29,815 nt of DNA. Origin: Nemertoderma westbladi. Taxonomy: Eukaryota > Xenacoelomorpha > Nemertodermatida > Nemertodermatidae. Positions 26,754 through 29,815 of the stretch are shown here, one piece after another. The position numbers and the translations under genes were made by a program. The DNA is taken from NCBI GenBank assembly GCA_032718475.1, contig JAUCBJ010000927.1, positions 1 to 29,815 of the forward strand, given 5' to 3'. Within the stretch, counting starts at the first letter, position 1. The number at the start of each line of letters is the position of its first letter. The notes beneath the pieces are model-generated. The model made no database searches. It saw only the letters and a program-made list of their open reading frames with translations, and was not told the DNA's origin.

Positions 26754-26931
26754 ATTATCAATCAATCCTTACTGTGTTATTACTAATACTGTTATCTAAA
26801 TATCAAGAGACAACATCAACTCTAATTATTTTACTGCAGCGGCCTCGGCCTAAATACCAGCAGCATTCCCCAAAGCAAGCACGGTGACGCGTAGTCCACA
26901 AATCCGGTCGGGATCCCTAGATCCCGTCACA
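26754..26931 (+). mobile_element. Probable 3' LTR of the + strand BEL-like element, right part
   Basis: Continuation after the Gypsy insertion (26750-26753 is the duplicated ATAT). It ends ...ATCCCGTCACA at 26931, complementary to the TGTGA start at 8453. The end point is chosen by this symmetry and has no independent copy to confirm it. Confidence 0.35.
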
Positions 26932-27123
26932 TAAAATGTGTTCACAGTTGTACAAATCTGCGTTTTATGGTGGCCTGTACTGTATAATTATAATTATACT
27001 ATAAATTTAAAGAAATTGTTTGTGAGTATTTTAAAATATATTGGCAGGTCGAAGCATCGATGTAAAAACGTTACAAAAATGCAAATTTACATAAGTTACA
27101 AAATTACATTACCGGTAGGCCGA

Positions 27124-27167
27124 TGTACTACATCTATTCCTATGTGATTGGGAATAGACGTGGTACA
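27124..27167. repeat. 17-bp near-perfect hairpin
   Basis: 27124-27140 (TGTACTACATCTATTCC) pairs with 27151-27167 around the loop TATGTGATTG, with one G-T wobble (T29-G62) and one A-C mismatch. Weaker pairing continues outward (TAGGCC... with ...GTAGGCTA). Its size is compatible with a small MITE or a microRNA-precursor-like stem. Confidence 0.7.
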
Positions 27168-28147
27168 GTTGTAGGCTATACAGTACATGTCTAGAGTTAT
27201 CATTGTGCACCCTGATCCGATGGTCCGATTCTATAATTTTCTCAATTTTAGGTTCATTCCAGGTAATTCAAACAATTTGTGGATGTAGACCAAAGACGTT
27301 TTCCTAAATTGGTAAAAATTTAGTTTTTATTAGATATACTGTAATAAGTGTACACTTTGGGATAGAAGGGCCATTGGGAGGAAGGATCTCTCAGTTAAGA
27401 TGTTTAGTGTTATCAAAATATCTCTCGCATCTGCAAACGAGGGAAATATGTGAGTTTATGTAATTCAATTGTTTTAGATCGGGTACTGAATGTCAGTCAT
27501 TTATTTCGTATGTAAAGCGAATGGTAGCATTAAACCATGTGGTGTTTATTGATGCAACTACATTCATTCACTACAGTACATTAATAATGTTCTGTAAGAG
27601 TTCTCTAGCCGAGTAACAACATTTATAAAAAGTTATACTAAATTAAAAATGTAGTTTACCTTGATGACGTCCAGAACATAATGAAACTGATCATAAAACC
27701 CATCTGTCTTCGGAATGTTGCATTATTGCACAACGAATTCCAAGAACCAATTATCATTTTATATTGGAAAGCAGCCCGGTTCCCATGATGTAACATATAG
27801 GTACAGTAGCTATTTACTGTACCATGTTGCACACAATACAGTACAGTATCTGCAACCATGTTTATTTTCCTACTGTATACATAGGTGTGACGTATAATTA
27901 TGTTATAGTTGTGCATCTTTCAGTTGTCACGCATCATAAAATATTATATAAAATAATTTGAAGGATTTCTTGAATTTTTAATTGCGGTTAATAATTATGT
28001 GGTTTTTAACGCAAAAGTAACCTTATGCTCACTGAAAAGAAAAAATAACAGGCTGCTGAAAAGAAAATGTGAATGCAAGCTGCAATATTTCAATGATTGT
28101 CGGCTCGTGAGGGAAATTCAAAAAATAGCGTCTCTGACATGGTTGAA

Positions 28148-28209
28148 ATGGGCTAGTAATGTAGCTGACATGGGCTAGTAATGTAGCTGACATGGGCTAG
28201 TAATGTAGC
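28148..28209 (+). repeat. 22-bp tandem repeat, 2.8 copies
   Basis: The unit ATGGGCTAGTAATGTAGCTG plus AC begins at 28148, 28170 and 28192 (the last incomplete). The copies are identical. Confidence 0.9.
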
Positions 28210-28260
28210 GGCGCGGCCATTACCTACTGGCTTTGTGGCCAGTAGCTAGCGGTTGCAGCC

Positions 28261-28284
28261 AGCTAGTAGCAGCGGCTACTAGCT
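28261..28284. repeat. Perfect 10-bp hairpin in a GCTAGTA-rich patch
   Basis: AGCTAGTAGC (28261-28270) pairs with GCTACTAGCT (28275-28284) around AGCG. The same words occur in the tandem repeat just to the left. Confidence 0.85.
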
Positions 28285-28342
28285 ATCGGCGAAGGCCAGT
28301 TGAAAATCAGACAGACACGGGGTGTTAGATTTAGAATGGTGC

Positions 28343-28369
28343 GTACTACTGTACTACTACTACTACTAG
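28343..28369 (-). repeat. (TAC)n microsatellite, possible LINE tail
   Basis: Imperfect TAC/TAG trinucleotide run on the + strand, 24 bp downstream (on the - strand) of the stop codon of the LINE fragment. Several LINE clades end in short tandem repeats. Confidence 0.55.
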
Positions 28370-28392
28370 GATGCTGCATTGCAGCTGCATTT

Positions 28393-28671
28393 TCAAGAAT
28401 GCTGTGCCGGCTTGTCGACAAAATTGCGCCGCCACAACTCCCTATCACCAATGACATTTGCTAGATCATCCGCACCTTCAAGGCCAGTGACCTTTAAGAT
28501 GCGTCTCAAGAAGGTCATGGGCTGTCCACCATGGTTATTCACTCCATGAGGCTGCCAAAGCACAAGATTATGCACTGGCTGGTCCTCACGGCGAAAGCAA
28601 TGTCCTGCAAAGCGTTCTAGTTTTTCTAGTGTTCTAGTGTTAAGCTTGGGGGAACCAATGAGACACCTCCA
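28393..28671 (-). pseudogene. C-terminal fragment of a non-LTR (LINE) reverse transcriptase
   Basis: About 93 codons on the - strand. LERFAGHCFRREDQP, then NLVLWQPHG, GGQPMTFLRR, KVTGLEGADDLANV and IGDRELWR form the conserved tail found after the RT domain in many animal LINE proteins: the R(L/F)AGHC motif, the LVLW.P.HG motif, a (R/Q)P..TF basic patch, an acidic TGL...L segment and a final DR..W. The RT domain itself is absent upstream (a TAA lies just before 28671), so this is a 5'-truncated or decayed insertion. Clade cannot be decided. Confidence 0.7.
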
Positions 28672-28789
28672 TTGTTATATTATAGTGCATACTCTGCGAT
28701 CCGATAAACCCACGGGAAGTACCAGAACCCGTTCATGTCCTCACAAACGAATCGTTTTTTTTTAGGATTGTTGAAGAGAGGTACGCAGC

Positions 28790-29190
28790 AAACTTCGCCT
28801 GCGAAAAAGGTTTCGACGTGTCGAATCTTCGCCCTCAAAATGAGCAACTATCGACTGTCGGAAACCTTACCTTCGCCTTCAGCCAATCTTCGCCCGCCAG
28901 CAACCTTCGCCCACAAAACCATTATTATTTTTGGTTAAAAAAAACCGTATCTGTAACATGCTCCTTTCCCTCAATTGGTAACGACATCGTTTACTGTTTT
29001 GGTTAGAAAAAGCCTTCTCTGTAACCTGCTCCTTTCTCTCTCAATTGGTAACTGAAATGGTTACTAACACAAATATTATTGGGCTAAGGTTGCTCGCGGG
29101 CGAAGGTTTCCCCCGGGCGAATTTTGGACGTGTGCGAAGATTGGACGCGGGCAAAGGCGAAGTTTGTACGCGGGCGTAAGTTGCACCCAA
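28790..29190. repeat. Foldback-like region of CTTCGCC / GGCGAAG modules
   Basis: The left arm has CTTCGCCTGCG, AATCTTCGCCCGCC and GCAACCTTCGCCC. The right arm has the complements GGTTGCTCGCGGGCGAAGG, GCGAAGATTGG and GGCGAAGTTTG. The arms are not a clean inverted repeat but share these words in opposite orientation around the tandem duplication at 28929-29066. Confidence 0.6.
28929..29066 (+). repeat. 68-70-bp tandem duplication
   Basis: Copy one 28929-28996 and copy two 28997-29066 both start TTTTGGTTA and share CTGTAAC.TGCTCCTTTC and TCAATTGGTAAC. They are about 80 percent alike by eye. Confidence 0.8.
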
Positions 29191-29285
29191 CCGTGAAGAG
29201 ATGGGTGTGCCCTGTCTTTGGGCTACGGCATTCAGCGAGCAGATCTGGGGTGATCCTGAATTCCACCAGCTTAGAGTAGGCGTTC

Positions 29286-29335
29286 TAAGGCCTATGGCCT
29301 ATGGCTTACTCTAAGGCCTATGACCTGTGGCTTAC
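29286..29335 (+). repeat. 24-bp direct repeat
   Basis: TAAGGCCTATGGCCTATGGC plus TTAC at 29286-29309 and a copy with two changes at 29312-29335. Confidence 0.85.
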
Positions 29336-29399
29336 CATTGGCTGAAGCATCTGCCAGATGGTCAGAAACTGCAGGATTGGTCCCACACTATTGGTTCCT

Positions 29400-29815
29400 T
29401 CATTCGAACGTTACCAGTATTTTAAGACTATAAGTATGGGTGGAACGACGAATTTCAATTCAATTCGAAGTTCATTCGGTTAACTAATCGGAGATCGGTT
29501 ACTAAAGGTAAGTTTGTGTGGTAGTGTGGGGTGTTTGGTAACAGCAAAGGTACGGTAAAGGACATCTCTCTACCGTACAAAACCGGTATAACTGCTGTAT
29601 ATGTTACACCGGTATAAGTTAAATATACTGTATACTGTTAGTTGTCGGTAGTATATTGACTCTGTTTACAAATATTCTGTCATTTTTTCGTAATTTTTGT
29701 TGGTTTCAGTTCCATTAGAAATGATGATGTTTCGCCAGTTGGTAGCAATTTCATTTCAAACAATAATGCTGAAATTTCTGTGTGTACATTTTACTCATAC
29801 CAAAATGCTGATACG
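29400..29815 (+). other. Probable 5' end of a split gene running off the right edge
   Basis: An A/T-rich box (29418-29433) is followed by a stretch ending ACTAAAG/GTAAGTTTG, a near-perfect 5' splice site after 29507. A 202-bp AT-rich stretch then ends TTTTTGTTGGTTTCAG, a good 3' splice site at 29709. From 29710 two of three frames are open to the window edge: one starts ATGATGATG at 29721; the other reads SIRNDDVSPVGSNF and on. Which is coding cannot be decided. No product is recognised. Confidence 0.4.

Larger units (their letters stand above)
26932..28392. other. AT-rich flanking DNA, no gene seen
   Basis: There are no convincing reading frames. The stretch holds a hairpin (27124-27167), a 22-bp tandem repeat (28148-28209), a perfect palindrome (28261-28284) and a (TAC)n tract just before the LINE fragment. 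An 86-codon - strand frame at 27656-27916 has no recognisable pattern and is treated as chance. Confidence 0.6.
28672..29400. other. Repeat-rich non-coding stretch
   Basis: It contains a 68-70-bp tandem duplication (28929-29066), two arms rich in CTTCGCC/GGCGAAG words in opposite orientation (28790-28918 and 29083-29190) and a 24-bp direct repeat (29286-29335). No gene is supported. Confidence 0.6.

Overview
This is nuclear DNA of an invertebrate animal, though the species cannot be read from it. The evidence is two BEL/Pao LTR retrotransposons, a Ty3/Gypsy element of the type primed by tRNA-Trp, the C-terminal end of a non-LTR (LINE) reverse transcriptase, spliceosomal-type splice sites and long AT-rich non-coding stretches. 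There is no bacterial or plasmid gene, no rRNA gene and no CRISPR array. Most of the window is a stack of nested retroelements.

Layout from left to right. (1) 1-361 holds the end of an unidentified Arg/Gly-rich reading frame. 362-4231 is AT-rich and non-coding, with tandem repeats and one possible promoter. (2) 4232-7372 on the + strand is a decayed BEL/Pao-type element: degraded gag N-terminus, good gag core with zinc knuckle, start of the aspartic protease, then an unrecognised acidic, Cys-rich-repeat and membrane-segment reading frame where RT and integrase should be. Its 3' region (7373-8450) is purine-rich with perfect hairpins and leads into a probable 3' LTR from 8453. (3) That LTR is split by a Gypsy element on the - strand with near-identical 287-bp LTRs (8887-9173 and 26463-26749) and a 4-bp ATAT duplication. 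Between them lie a tRNA-Trp-like primer site, gag, pol cut off inside integrase at about 23246, and the pol C-terminus far away at 9219-9455. (4) The roughly 13.8 kb between the two Gypsy pol pieces is foreign: a second BEL/Pao element on the - strand (gag, protease, RT, RNase H, integrase, C-terminal domain; 16483-23246), a further downstream coding module (12114-15821), a probable LTR with CCAAT/TATA/AATAAA signals (10737-12098) and an unassigned 1.3-kb segment (9460-10736). (5) From 26932 to the right edge is flanking DNA with a LINE fragment, small repeats, a foldback region and what looks like the first exons of a gene.

The most interesting part is the module at 12114-15821. In the position where other BEL/Pao elements can carry env, this one has overlapping reading frames encoding a protein with the pattern of a DEDDy 3'-5' exonuclease (WRN/RNase D type) followed by zinc knuckles and a basic RGR tail. 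A short peptide, GRL(A/V/T)SL(P/S), is encoded seven times across this element, and its codons vary mainly at synonymous positions. Isolated in-frame stops (about one per kilobase) and frame changes show that the copy is probably not fully active, although most domains are intact.
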